64,000 nucleotides of DNA from Pseudomonadales bacterium (GCA_028280345.1 JANQLY010000022.1:62001-126000), one strand, 5' to 3'; positions 47,655 to 56,772 are shown, numbered from the stretch's first letter. A program made the numbers and translations. Notes: generated by a model from the sequence alone, not told the origin.

Positions 47655-47683
47655 TTGACAATCCGGGTGCGGGTATTTAGTAT
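47655..47683 (+). promoter_or_regulatory. Sigma-70 promoter of the second catabolic operon
   Basis: TTGACA (47655-47660), 17-bp spacer, TAGTAT (47678-47683), aligned without gaps to the promoter at 43085. The IpdF-like gene starts 66 bp downstream. Confidence 0.65.
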
Positions 47684-47749
47684 CTGCGCCCGTTTTCCCT
47701 GTCTATGAGTGCTGCTTTAAACCGGGCAGCCACAGCTTGAGTACATTAC

Positions 47750-48547
47750 ATGAAAGATGTGAAAAACAATCCGGAGTATGTGGCCGGACACAACCTGTTA
47801 GCCGGTCGATCTGTGCTGATTACCGCCGCCGCCGGTGCCGGTATCGGCTTTGCTGCGGCAAAAAAATGTGTCGAGGAAGGCTGCCGTGCGATTGTGATCA
47901 GCGATATCCACGAAGGCCGTTTGCAATCCTCTGTTGAAAAACTGCAGGAAGAAACGGGGCTCAAGGACGTCTATGGCAAGGTCTGCAATGTAGTCGTTGA
48001 AGAGGACGTCCAGGCGCTGGTGGACTTCGCTGAAGACAAACTCGGCGGCGTGGATATTCTGATTAACAACGCGGGTCTCGGTACTTCCAAGCTGTTGATT
48101 GAAATGGAAGACGAAGAGTGGGACAAGGTCATCAATGTCACGCTTAACGGCACCATGCGTATGACACGTTACATGATGAAGGTGATGAAAGCGCGTGGCG
48201 AAGGCGGTGTGATTGTCAATAACGCCTCTGTACTTGGCTGGCGTGCGCAAAAAGAACAGGCACACTATGCGGCGGCCAAAGCTGGTGTAATGGCGCTAAC
48301 TCGCTGTGCAGCAGTTGAAGCTGCAGATTTTAATGTACGCATTAATGCGGTTGCACCGTCGATTGCGGTACACCCGATGTTACGCAAATCAGCACCGGAA
48401 GACTTGTTGGCGGAACTTGAAGGTAAAGAGGCTTATGGGCGTGGTGCAGAAGTCTGGGAAGTCGCCAACGTGATGGTTTTCCTTGCGAGTGATTACAGTT
48501 CTTATATGACAGGCGAGATTGTTTCGGTTAGCTCCCAGCGTGGCTAA
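47750..48547 (+). CDS. ipdF: IpdF-like SDR (steroid C/D-ring hydroxyacyl-CoA dehydrogenase)
   Basis: 265 residues. It opens VAGHNLLAGRSVLITAAAGAGIGFAAAKK and has VIVNNASVLGWRAQ followed by HYAAAKAGVMALTRCAAVEAA (Tyr-x3-Lys). These stretches closely match IpdF of actinobacterial steroid degraders, which oxidises the 5-hydroxyl of the HIP-CoA intermediate. The match is from memory of the family. It is the first gene of an operon with MaoC and thiolase. Confidence 0.75.
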   Translation: MKDVKNNPEYVAGHNLLAGRSVLITAAAGAGIGFAAAKKCVEEGCRAIVISDIHEGRLQSSVEKLQEETGLKDVYGKVCNVVVEEDVQALVDFAEDKLGGVDILINNAGLGTSKLLIEMEDEEWDKVINVTLNGTMRMTRYMMKVMKARGEGGVIVNNASVLGWRAQKEQAHYAAAKAGVMALTRCAAVEAADFNVRINAVAPSIAVHPMLRKSAPEDLLAELEGKEAYGRGAEVWEVANVMVFLASDYSSYMTGEIVSVSSQRG

Positions 48548-48610
48548 TCGCTGACACGAACTGATACAAGTTTATGTAAAAAGGCTGACTGATTTAAAAG
48601 AGATCAAATT

Positions 48611-49069
48611 ATGACAACTGTTTTTAAAACCCCGAGTGAATTACTGGATAGTGTTGGCAAGCAACTCGGAGAAAGCGAATGGCTTGAGATCGATCAGCAA
48701 CGTATCAATCTGTTTGCTGATGCAACCGGTGATCACCAGTGGATCCATGTTGATCCGGAAAAAGCCAAAGACGGCCCATTCGGAGCCTGTATTGCTCACG
48801 GTTATTTAACTCTGTCACTTGTTAACCTGTTTTTGCCGCAGATTGTAGATGTGCAAGGTATCTCCATGGGTGTGAATGTCGGCTGCGGAAAAATCCGTTT
48901 CCCGTCGCCAGTGAAAGTCGGCTCAAAGATTCGCGGTAGTGGTGAGCTGGTTGAAGCAGAAGAAATGAAAGGCGGTGTGCAAGCGGTTATCCGGGTTACG
49001 GTAGAAATTGAAGGCAGTGATAAGCCCGCCTGTGTTGTCGATACGATTTCCCGATACTTTCCTGAATAG
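48611..49069 (+). CDS. MaoC-type enoyl-CoA hydratase
   Basis: 152-residue hot-dog-fold hydratase with the (R)-hydratase motif FADATGDHQWIHVDPEKA (catalytic Asp and His) followed by GPFGACIAHGYLTLSL. It adds water to an enoyl-CoA, giving a (3R)-hydroxyacyl-CoA that the SDR proteins of the island could oxidise. It lies 63 nt after the IpdF-like gene on the same strand. Confidence 0.88.
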   Translation: MTTVFKTPSELLDSVGKQLGESEWLEIDQQRINLFADATGDHQWIHVDPEKAKDGPFGACIAHGYLTLSLVNLFLPQIVDVQGISMGVNVGCGKIRFPSPVKVGSKIRGSGELVEAEEMKGGVQAVIRVTVEIEGSDKPACVVDTISRYFPE

Positions 49070-49136
49070 CACAACCTGAATAACGCGACCAGCACAGCGA
49101 AACAACCGAATTAAAATTTATTGATTGAGGTAAAAC

Positions 49137-50339
49137 ATGAGAGAAGCAGTTATCGTATCCACCGCAAGAACCGCATTGGCAAAATCTTTCCGCGGCGCGT
49201 TCAACGATACCGAAGCGCCGGCAATGGCTGGCCACTGTGTTAAAGCGGCTGTAGAAAAGGCCGGTATTGATCCCGCTAGTGTAGAAGATGTGATTATTGG
49301 CGCAGCGGCACAGCAGGGCACACAAGCCTACTGCCTCGGTCGCCTCTCGGCGATTGCTGGTGGCTTGCCGGAAACAACTGCGGGTATGGCAATGGAACGA
49401 CAGTGCTCTTCGGGTCTGATGACGATTGCCTATGCAGCAAAAAGCATTATGTGCAACGAACTCGATGTTGCAGTTGCCGGTGGTGTGGAATCCATTTCAC
49501 TCACACAGAATAAACACAAGAACACCTATCGCTCGCAATCTGAAGTGGTTAAAGCGATTGATCCTGCTGCCTATATTCCCATGATTGAAACCGGTGAAGT
49601 AGTTGCCGAGCGCTACAATATTTCCCGCGAAGCCCAGGATGAGCTGTCCTACAACAGCCAGATGCGTACCGCAGCCGCACAGGAAAACGGTTTGTTTAAC
49701 GATGAGATCGTTGCGATGACCGCAACCAAATCTGTTTTCAACAAGGAAACCAAAGAAACCACTTACGAAACGGTAACGCTGGAAAAAGATGAGTGTAACC
49801 GACCGTCTACTACCCTCGAAGGCCTGGCCAAACTGGAGCCAGTGTGGAAAGACGGTGAATGGGTTAAAGAAGGTCAATACATTACCGCAGGTAACTCATC
49901 GCAGTTATCCGACGGTGCATCAGTATCTGTAGTAATGGATGCGAAGCAGGCCGAGCAAAAGAATTTGGAGCCATTGGGTTACTACCGGGGCCTTGCAGTT
50001 GCCGGTTGTAAATCTGACGAGATGGGTATTGGCCCGGTGTTTGCGATTCCGAAATTACTCGAGCGTCACGGCCTCAAGAAAGATGACATCGGCCTATGGG
50101 AAATCAACGAAGCATTTGCTTCCCAGGTGATCTACTGCCGCGATACTCTCGGCATTGATGACGAAATTCTTAACGTTAATGGTGGAGCAATTTCTATCGG
50201 CCATCCGTTTGGCATGAGTGGTGCTCGCCTTGTGGGTCATGCGTTGCTCGAAGGCAAACGCCGCGGCGTGAAATATGTTGTCACCTCGATGTGTATTGGT
50301 GGAGGGCAGGGAGCCGCCGCCTTATTCGAAGTGATTTAA
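49137..50339 (+). CDS. Acetyl-CoA acetyltransferase / 3-ketoacyl-CoA thiolase
   Basis: 400 residues with all thiolase landmarks: nucleophilic Cys90 in [33 protein letters not shown] (His) and [10 protein letters not shown] (second Cys). It cleaves a 3-ketoacyl-CoA to acetyl-CoA and a shortened acyl-CoA. ATG 49137 has TTGAGG upstream. Palindromic element B lies just after it. Confidence 0.93.
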   Translation: MREAVIVSTARTALAKSFRGAFNDTEAPAMAGHCVKAAVEKAGIDPASVEDVIIGAAAQQGTQAYCLGRLSAIAGGLPETTAGMAMERQCSSGLMTIAYAAKSIMCNELDVAVAGGVESISLTQNKHKNTYRSQSEVVKAIDPAAYIPMIETGEVVAERYNISREAQDELSYNSQMRTAAAQENGLFNDEIVAMTATKSVFNKETKETTYETVTLEKDECNRPSTTLEGLAKLEPVWKDGEWVKEGQYITAGNSSQLSDGASVSVVMDAKQAEQKNLEPLGYYRGLAVAGCKSDEMGIGPVFAIPKLLERHGLKKDDIGLWEINEAFASQVIYCRDTLGIDDEILNVNGGAISIGHPFGMSGARLVGHALLEGKRRGVKYVVTSMCIGGGQGAAALFEVI

Positions 50340-50360
50340 AAGGTGGGAGCTATTACGCTT

Positions 50361-50448
50361 GGAATAACTTTGTTAAAAATGTTTTTTAATTCGGTCATTT
50401 ACGCTTTAGTAAACTCCCTCACTAAAAACATTTTTGCCGCGTTCTTCC
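50361..50448. repeat. Palindromic element B
   Basis: Arms GGAATAAC/GTTCTTCC (one mismatch) and AAAAATGTTTTT/AAAAACATTTTT, with a central TTTAC/GTAAA stem. The core (GGTCAT, then GTAAACTCCC) is shared with element A. It separates the thiolase gene from the VOC gene. Confidence 0.6.
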
Positions 50449-50503
50449 ATCGCTCATAACGCTCCTCAAGAATAGTAGGGCTAAAAGTAAGACTATTTGA
50501 AGA

Positions 50504-50971
50504 ATGGGTTTTACAGTCAGCAAACTCGATCACGCAGTCCTATACTGTAGTGATGTGGCGAAATCCAAAACGTTTTATACCGGCGTGTTTGGGATGAAAG
50601 TGGTGGTAGACGCTCAGGGCATGTGTCTGTTGCGGGCGGGTAGTGATGAACAGCATCACGATCTGGGCCTGTTTCCCGCTCATCACGGTGAAAAAGCGAC
50701 AAGAGGTGGGCCGGGTTTGTTTCACCTTGCCTGGAAGGTCAACAGCATTGACGAGTTGGCAGAGGCGCGTAAGGTTTTACAGGAAGCAGGTGCACTGACA
50801 GGCGAGTCGAGTCACGGTGCGACCAAGTCGTTATACGGAGTAGATCCGGATAACAACGAATTTGAAATTGCCTACACGATTCCGCGAGAAGACTGGGGGC
50901 AATGGGAGAACAGCGGTATTGTTGAGCCGCTTGATTGGCAGGCCGAACTTGAAAAGTACGGCAACAAGTAA
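50504..50971 (+). CDS. VOC-superfamily (glyoxalase/dioxygenase fold) protein
   Basis: 155 residues with two beta-alpha-beta-beta-beta modules: KLDHAVLYCSDVAKSKTFYTGVFGM and GLFHLAWKVNSIDELAEA, ending DPDNNEFEIAY. His in LDHA, His in GLFHLA and Glu in NEFEI could be metal ligands. Members are dioxygenases, lyases or epimerases of small molecules; the exact reaction is unknown. It precedes the RibBX-like gene by 21 nt. Confidence 0.75.
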   Translation: MGFTVSKLDHAVLYCSDVAKSKTFYTGVFGMKVVVDAQGMCLLRAGSDEQHHDLGLFPAHHGEKATRGGPGLFHLAWKVNSIDELAEARKVLQEAGALTGESSHGATKSLYGVDPDNNEFEIAYTIPREDWGQWENSGIVEPLDWQAELEKYGNK

Positions 50972-50992
50972 CAGTAGGTAACGGTAAACACG

Positions 50993-52108
50993 ATGAGCTT
51001 TACATTTAGCAGCGTCGAGGACATTGTCGAAGACATCCGCCAGGGCAAGATGGTAATTCTCGTCGATGATGAAGACCGTGAGAATGAAGGCGATATTATT
51101 ATGGCGGCAGAGTTTTGCCAGTCAGAACATATCAACTTTATGGCGACCCATGCGCGTGGGCTTATTTGTATGCCGATGAGTCGTGAGCGCTGTCACCAGT
51201 TAAACCTCTCTCTCATGGTTAACCAGAACGATTCAGGCTTCGGTACCAAATTCACTATTTCTATTGAAGCAGCTACCGGCGTCACTACCGGTATCTCGGC
51301 GGCGGATCGTGCACGCACGGTTCAGGCCGCTGCAGGACGTCATGCACAACCGGAAGACATTGTGCAGCCCGGTCATATCTTTCCGTTAATGTCTGAGCCT
51401 GGTGGCGTGTTGACGCGTGCCGGCCATACGGAAGCGGCCTGTGATCTTGCGCGTCTTGCGGGCTGTGTAGAAGCCGGTGTGATTTGTGAAGTGATGAATG
51501 AAGATGGCACGATGGCACGCCGTAGCGATCTGGAAAAGTTTGCGCTGGAACACAACCTGAAAATGGGTACGATTGCCGATCTTATTCACTATCAGTTCGT
51601 TAATGAACATACCATTGATATTGTTGAACGTGGTGCAATGACAACCGATGTTGGTGAATTTGAACTCGTAACCTTTAGAAATAATATTAATGGCGAATAC
51701 CATTTTGCGTTTGTTAAAGGGGACATTGATGCTACTGAACCGACATTGGTTCGTGTGCATGTGCCTACGGTGGCCCGCGATTTATTTAACGCACAACCAC
51801 CCCAGCAGCAAATCTGGAATATGCACCGCTGCCTGGAAAAAATTCAGCAAGAAGGTAAGGGCGTCCTCGTTGTCATTGATAACCGTGAAAGTGATGAAGA
51901 GGTGTATCAAAGTGTCTTGTCGATGATGGGCAAGCAACCGCCACCACAGAACACAGAGTCAAAGAATAATGTATGGAAGAGTATCGGTGTTGGTGCACAG
52001 ATACTGCGCCATGTAGGCGTTGGAAAAATGCGTGTCATGGGTCAACCGTTGAATTACCGTGCTATTTCCGGTTTTGACCTGGAAGTCGTTGATCATATTT
52101 CCGTCTGA
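50993..52108 (+). CDS. ribBX: 3,4-Dihydroxy-2-butanone 4-phosphate synthase with degenerate GTP cyclohydrolase II domain
   Basis: 371 residues. The N-terminal half is an intact RibB: VDDEDRENEGDIIMAAEF, ATHARGLICMPM and RAGHTEAACDLARLAG. The C-terminal half follows the RibA pattern (FELVTFRNNINGEYHFAFVKGDI, then VGAQILRHVGVGKMR) but lacks the three zinc cysteines and the GRGIGL region, so it cannot be a normal cyclohydrolase. Such RibBX proteins are known in Proteobacteria. Located between the VOC and CoA-transferase genes, away from the usual rib operon. Confidence 0.88.
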   Translation: MSFTFSSVEDIVEDIRQGKMVILVDDEDRENEGDIIMAAEFCQSEHINFMATHARGLICMPMSRERCHQLNLSLMVNQNDSGFGTKFTISIEAATGVTTGISAADRARTVQAAAGRHAQPEDIVQPGHIFPLMSEPGGVLTRAGHTEAACDLARLAGCVEAGVICEVMNEDGTMARRSDLEKFALEHNLKMGTIADLIHYQFVNEHTIDIVERGAMTTDVGEFELVTFRNNINGEYHFAFVKGDIDATEPTLVRVHVPTVARDLFNAQPPQQQIWNMHRCLEKIQQEGKGVLVVIDNRESDEEVYQSVLSMMGKQPPPQNTESKNNVWKSIGVGAQILRHVGVGKMRVMGQPLNYRAISGFDLEVVDHISV

Positions 52109-52146
52109 TGTAATTTGAAAAATGTTTATCCTGTTTGGAGTTTGTC

Positions 52147-53397
52147 ATGAGCAATGCGTCAAGTAACGCTGGGCCTTTAGCGGGCTTGCGTGTATTGGAT
52201 GTCTCTCTACTTGGCCCGGGTGCGGCCACCCACCACTTCGCAGAACTGGGAGCGGATGTTCTAAAAATTGAACCACCGGGCGGTGATTACTTTCGTGAAA
52301 TTACCTGGCCGATTGTAGATGGCGTATCCCTGCTGTTCTGGCATATTTCTCGCGGCAAAAAATCTATTGAACTGGATTTACGCGCAGAAGAGGGTCAGGA
52401 AATTTTCAAAGAGCTCGTTAAAGACGCCGACATTGTGATTGAAGCCATGCGCCCGGGAGCTCTGGAAAAGCGCGGTCTTGGCTACGATGTGCTCAAGGAA
52501 GTTAATCCAAAAATTGTGTTCTGTTGCGTTTCCGGTTACGGCATGACCGGCCCTTACGTGGATATGCCAGCCCATGGTGTAGCCTTTGACTGTTGGGCCG
52601 GCTGTATTGATCCGGTTCGTGATGAAAGTGGTATGGTGCACCTGCCAGCACACCCATCTATTGGCATGCACGCGGGTCCACTGTTTGGTGCCTTTGCTGC
52701 ACTGGCAGGTGTTGTGCGCGCGCGAGAAACTGGCCAGGGCTGCATGATGGAAGTGGGTCAGAGCGATGCCGCTGCCTATATGGACTGGTACCGTATTGAG
52801 TCTTATAAAGCCTACCAGCGACCCGAGAGTGAAGTGACAGGAACGGCTGCGGATGAGTATCGTCGCCGTGCCGTGGGTACCGGTGGCTTGATAGAGGGCG
52901 TTCGCTATCAGGCTTATGAATGTTCAAATGGTCACGTGCTGTTAATGGCTTCGGAGAAAGTGTTCTGGAAAAACTTCTGTGAAGGTGTTGATCGCATGGA
53001 CCTTTTTGAGAAATGGCCGGGTAAAAAGAATGGCGACCATGCGCCGGGTAATAAGGAATTGCAGAAGGAGCTGACGGGTATTTTCCTGACAAAGACACTC
53101 GAAGAGTGGATGACATTCGCCGCTGAGAAAAATGCGCCAATTGCACCGATCTATAATTCAGAGACTGTGATGGGCGATGCCCACTTTAAAGAACGTTTTA
53201 ACTGGTACCCACATGAAGAACACGGTGCAGATATGATTAGCTATCCGGTACATTTCATTGGTGAGGAGTTGCCGGTGCCGACCAGGGCGCCGACTCCGGG
53301 CCAACACCGCGATGAGATTCTCAAGCGTTGCCTGAACTATGATGAAGCAAAAATTCAGGAGCTTGATGAAAAAGGCGCATTTGGTAAAAAAGACTAG
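52147..53397 (+). CDS. CaiB/BaiF-family CoA transferase
   Basis: 416 residues: LAGLRVLDVSLLGPGAATHHFAELGADVLKIEPPGGD at the N-terminus (family III CoA-transferase opening) and a central Asp in VGQSDAAAYMDW as candidate catalytic residue. It moves CoA between a carboxylate and an acyl-CoA, possibly activating the substrate of the pathway. ATG 52147 follows GGAG at 6 nt, which decides against an in-frame TTG at 52135. Last gene of the island before a terminator. Confidence 0.88.
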   Translation: MSNASSNAGPLAGLRVLDVSLLGPGAATHHFAELGADVLKIEPPGGDYFREITWPIVDGVSLLFWHISRGKKSIELDLRAEEGQEIFKELVKDADIVIEAMRPGALEKRGLGYDVLKEVNPKIVFCCVSGYGMTGPYVDMPAHGVAFDCWAGCIDPVRDESGMVHLPAHPSIGMHAGPLFGAFAALAGVVRARETGQGCMMEVGQSDAAAYMDWYRIESYKAYQRPESEVTGTAADEYRRRAVGTGGLIEGVRYQAYECSNGHVLLMASEKVFWKNFCEGVDRMDLFEKWPGKKNGDHAPGNKELQKELTGIFLTKTLEEWMTFAAEKNAPIAPIYNSETVMGDAHFKERFNWYPHEEHGADMISYPVHFIGEELPVPTRAPTPGQHRDEILKRCLNYDEAKIQELDEKGAFGKKD

Positions 53398-53422
53398 ATC
53401 ATTTTCAGCATATCTGAAAAAA

Positions 53423-53450
53423 GCCATTTGCTTTTCAAATGGCCTTTTCT
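53423..53450 (+). terminator. Intrinsic terminator of the catabolic operon
   Basis: GCCATTTG, CTTTT loop, CAAATGGC (perfect 8-bp stem) followed by CTTTTCT. It lies 25 nt after the CoA-transferase stop. Confidence 0.85.
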
Positions 53451-53476
53451 GTGTCTGACGCCTTACAATAGCTGCT

Positions 53477-53761
53477 ATGGCAGATAAAGAGAAAGCATGT
53501 ATCTTGTGTGGCAGGGTTTGCCCGTTGACCTTTCATCATCTGATTCCGAAGAAGGTTCACCGGCGCAACTACTTTCGCAAGCGCTATAGCAAAACGCGCT
53601 TAAATGAGGGCGTTGATATCTGCCGCCTCTGTCACAGCGGCTTGCACAAATTTTATGATGAAATGACATTGGCAAAACAGTTTAATAGTCTGGAACAGAT
53701 TCTGGCAGATGAGCAAATGCAAAAACATATTGAGTGGGTGAGCAAGCAAAAACAGGCCTGA
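53477..53761 (+). CDS. HNH endonuclease-like small protein
   Basis: 94 residues with CILCGRVC, TFHHLIPK and GVDICRLCHSGLH, the layout of an HNH fold with a CxxC zinc pair and a second CxxC. There is no fused domain. It may be a stand-alone nuclease; no defence partner lies next to it. It starts 27 nt after the terminator. Confidence 0.7.
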   Translation: MADKEKACILCGRVCPLTFHHLIPKKVHRRNYFRKRYSKTRLNEGVDICRLCHSGLHKFYDEMTLAKQFNSLEQILADEQMQKHIEWVSKQKQA

Positions 53762-53840
53762 CAGCTGAAGCAAGTTGAAAAAAGCACTAAGGGAAGGCAC
53801 ACTGCTTGTTTACAAAAGCGGGGGTTTCACAGGAATAATA

Positions 53841-55202
53841 ATGAAAAAGTTCATAGCTGTTCTATTGCTGGCAAGCGGCGGCTATGTATTGGCAGTCTGG
53901 TATGAACTGCAACAGGGCAATATAAAATCCGATGTTTCTTCATTAAAAACTATCCAGACAACAAAAGGCATAAAACCGGTAGATTTTTTTGATGAGCCAT
54001 TTTTGCGGAGTATGATTTATCATTCGTTTGATCGTCCTTATTCCATGGCGCTGTTACCTGATGGCAATTTTCTTGTGGCGGAAAAGCCGGGCAAGATACA
54101 GTTATTTGATCCGGTTAGTAAAACAAAGACCACACTGTTCAAGATCAGCGGCCCTTCGTTTGGCCATGGCCCGCAAGAGGGTATTCTTGATATTGAGCTG
54201 CATCCGCATTTTGAGCAGAATCGCTGGGTTTATATCACCCATACCCTGATTAACTACAATAATAAAAAATCAGTGCAACTGAATCGCGCCCGCTTGGTTG
54301 ATAACCAGTTTATCGATGCAGAGGTATTACTGAAAGCCAAGGCCTGGACGCGCTCTTCGGCACAGTTTGGCAGTGTGATTGAGTTTGATGCTGATAACTA
54401 CCTTTACATGACAGTCGGTGACCGCTCCCTGCGCGAACATGCCCAGAACCTTTCCAATCACATGGGCAAAGTGTTACGCATGCATGATGATGGTTCTATT
54501 CCTGAAGATAACCCATTTGTATCTATTGAGGATGCAATGCCGGAGATTTATTCACTGGGCAACCGCAACCCCCAGGGTTTGTTCTTCGACAGCGCAACGC
54601 AGACGCTTTACGAAACCGAGCATGGCCCGCGCGGCGGTGACGAAGTCAATATTATTGAAAAAGGCAAAAACTACGGCTGGGCGATTATTTCTTACGGCCG
54701 CGAATATCGGGATAACACGCAGGTAGGGGAAGGGCATGCGAAGCCTGGCCTTGAGCAGCCGCTGTATTACTATGTGCCGTCAATTGGAACGTCTACCGTC
54801 GTTAAATACTATGGTCAGATGTTTCCACAATGGCAGGGAGATTTGCTGGTAGGTTCATTAAAAGGGCATCAACTCAGTAAGCTGTCGCTGCACAATAATG
54901 AAGTTAAACAGGAACAGCGCTTTATTGGCGATACATCGTGGCGCATTCGCGATATAGAAATTGGTCCGCAAGGTGAAGTCTATTTATTAAGTGATGCGGG
55001 TGTATTGGTAAAGCTAGAACGCAGTTTGAAAGCGATGTTGCTTAAAAAACTAAAGAATCTGGATATCTGGCTTAAACAGGAAGTGAAAGCCCTTTTCTTT
55101 GACAAAAGTGAAACCTATATAGATCAAGTCGACGAAGGTAAAACACAATATGAAGTGGATAACGCAAGGAATACGGAAGAAGCCAGAAAATATGCAGAGT
55201 AA
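53841..55202 (+). CDS. PQQ-dependent sugar (aldose) dehydrogenase-like protein
   Basis: 453 residues with an N-terminal anchor or signal (about 1-22) and a six-bladed propeller. RPYSMALLPDGNFLVAEKPG, GILDIELHPHF, GNRNPQGLFFD and ETEHGPRGGDEVN match the soluble glucose/aldose dehydrogenase family (GSDH, YliI). It oxidises periplasmic sugars if PQQ is present. ATG 53841 follows CAGGAATAATA. A C-terminal extension of about 60 charged residues is unusual. Confidence 0.82.
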   Translation: MKKFIAVLLLASGGYVLAVWYELQQGNIKSDVSSLKTIQTTKGIKPVDFFDEPFLRSMIYHSFDRPYSMALLPDGNFLVAEKPGKIQLFDPVSKTKTTLFKISGPSFGHGPQEGILDIELHPHFEQNRWVYITHTLINYNNKKSVQLNRARLVDNQFIDAEVLLKAKAWTRSSAQFGSVIEFDADNYLYMTVGDRSLREHAQNLSNHMGKVLRMHDDGSIPEDNPFVSIEDAMPEIYSLGNRNPQGLFFDSATQTLYETEHGPRGGDEVNIIEKGKNYGWAIISYGREYRDNTQVGEGHAKPGLEQPLYYYVPSIGTSTVVKYYGQMFPQWQGDLLVGSLKGHQLSKLSLHNNEVKQEQRFIGDTSWRIRDIEIGPQGEVYLLSDAGVLVKLERSLKAMLLKKLKNLDIWLKQEVKALFFDKSETYIDQVDEGKTQYEVDNARNTEEARKYAE

Positions 55203-55338
55203 GCAGATATTTTTAATGGCTATAGAGTGCATGGCTTTTAATAATAAATTAAGTGTAATTACCGCAGTTTGCTCGAATAAATAAAAATAACCTGCTATAA
55301 ATTCATAACGCTATCACTGTTTGCCTTTGGTACAAGCA

Positions 55339-55794
55339 ATGCATTCAACCTACTATTGGAAAATAAAAGTTCTGTGTGGTGTGCTGCTGATTTTTGCCGT
55401 CATTGATCACTACTTGCTGCATACCCTACATTATATGCAATGGGTACCACGTATCGTGGCCCAGGGCTTTGTATTGATAGGCGCGGGTATAACAATTTAC
55501 CACTACTATCTTTTAACACGGGACAACCGTGATATTAGTCAGCCTGAAACTTTACTGATTCACCCGGGCTTATATCGTGTTTTACGTCACCCGATGTACC
55601 TGGGTGATATGGTGTTATACGCAGGGTTATTTTTATTGGCTTCGGGCTGGCCTGCTCTTATTGTATTTTTACTTGGTATTTATGCCTTATACCGACAGGC
55701 TCAGGTTGAAGATGACTATCTACAGTCGAGGTTTGGAGAGGCATTTTGCAATTGGCGTGATAGCAGTGGGTTATTGTGGCCAGTTATAAAATAA
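55339..55794 (+). CDS. ICMT/PEMT-like membrane methyltransferase
   Basis: 151 residues with about four helices and the motif HPGLYRVLRHPMYLGDM (about 82-98), the SAM-binding signature of isoprenylcysteine carboxyl and phospholipid methyltransferases. The substrate is unknown. The chosen start is ATG 55339, six codons inside the longest frame. Confidence 0.78.
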   Translation: MHSTYYWKIKVLCGVLLIFAVIDHYLLHTLHYMQWVPRIVAQGFVLIGAGITIYHYYLLTRDNRDISQPETLLIHPGLYRVLRHPMYLGDMVLYAGLFLLASGWPALIVFLLGIYALYRQAQVEDDYLQSRFGEAFCNWRDSSGLLWPVIK

Positions 55795-55826
55795 AAAGCC
55801 CCGGCCATAAATATCGCTGACCGGGG
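55790..55826 (-). terminator. Intrinsic terminator of the OmpA-family gene
   Basis: On the minus strand, CCCCGG (55826-55821) pairs with CCGGGG (55804-55799), followed by CTTTTTATTTT. It lies 30 nt past the OmpA-family stop. Confidence 0.75.
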
Positions 55827-55855
55827 GTAGAGGGCTGAAGGGGCTAATGAGGAGA

Positions 55856-56581
55856 TTATTGTGAAATGTTTATCTGGGCTACGCTTTCCGGGTTATCCCC
55901 TCGGCTCAGTTCGATGCGAACGACTCGCTCCAGGGCATAAGCGTCCAGATCCCCCTCACTAGCGGTGGAGAGATTGTCACCGTGGCTATAGGTAGTGATG
56001 CGATCCGGGTTAACAGCAAAGTTAACCAGTTGATCGACAACGGCGTCAGCGCGAGCCTGGGAAAGTGCCATGTTGTACTGGGCGTCGCCGCGTGGGTCCG
56101 CATAGCCGTCAACACGAATCATGATGTCGGGGTTGTTGTTAAGGAAGTCTGCAAGCATGGCGACACGCTTCTGACCTTCGGCGGTTAACTCACTCGAAGC
56201 CGTCTTAAACAGCATTTCCAGTTGCAACTGTTCAAGAGCGAGCTGGGCATACTGCTCATTGCGTGATTGCGCCTCGGCGAGTTGCTGACGCAGCTGATTG
56301 ATTTCAGCATTGGAGCTGTCGAGTTCGGCGGTGGCAACATCAAGTTGGTCAGCTTTTTCGATATTGCCTGCCATCCATTGGCCGCCCGCAGCACCGATCA
56401 TAAAACCGACCGGGCCGCCGGCAGCGAGGCCAACGAGGGCTGAGGAGACAAAGGTCGCTTCCTGTTTGGTCTCGCTGGAAACTTCGGCGTGGACCGGGGC
56501 AATGCCGGCAAGGCCAGTGGCTAGAGCAGCAGCCAAAACAGTAGAGCGGATAGCAGTTTTAGGGAAAGTGATGATGTTCAT
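55856..56581 (-). CDS. OmpA-family protein with glycine-zipper segment
   Basis: 241 residues: signal peptide (about 1-32), a Gly-rich segment (ALVGLAAGGPVGFMIGAAGGQ, about 49-68) and a short coiled coil. The C-terminal OmpA peptidoglycan-binding domain includes VDGYADPRGDAQYNMALSQARADAV. The closest type known to me is PdsO, the OmpA-like partner of proteobacterial sortases, but no sortase gene is in the window. Stop is followed by its own terminator. Confidence 0.8.
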   Translation of the reverse strand: MNIITFPKTAIRSTVLAAALATGLAGIAPVHAEVSSETKQEATFVSSALVGLAAGGPVGFMIGAAGGQWMAGNIEKADQLDVATAELDSSNAEINQLRQQLAEAQSRNEQYAQLALEQLQLEMLFKTASSELTAEGQKRVAMLADFLNNNPDIMIRVDGYADPRGDAQYNMALSQARADAVVDQLVNFAVNPDRITTYSHGDNLSTASEGDLDAYALERVVRIELSRGDNPESVAQINISQ

Positions 56582-56772
56582 AGTGTTGTCCTCGATAGGT
56601 GTGTGTTAAGTCAGTGATGGTTATTACACACAACAAATCGGGCAGCCCCGTGGCTGAAAAAAGACACTTTATGAACAAATATGGCGAATTATGGCAGTAC
56701 GGATAGGTCAGCTATAGTCGAAAGGGTGGCTGTAGGTGAGAAAAGAGCGATGGAAAGAAATAGCAAAAATAA
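56582..56772. other. Intergenic region upstream of the OmpA-family gene
   Basis: Holds the promoter region of the OmpA-family gene on the minus strand. A GTGTGTTA/TTACACAC-like dyad at about 56600-56630 may be an operator. No gene is seen. Confidence 0.25.

Noticed and set aside
53477..53761. HNH protein as part of a defence island
   Set aside because: No restriction, toxin-antitoxin, CBASS, Gabija or similar gene is adjacent; its neighbours are metabolic genes.
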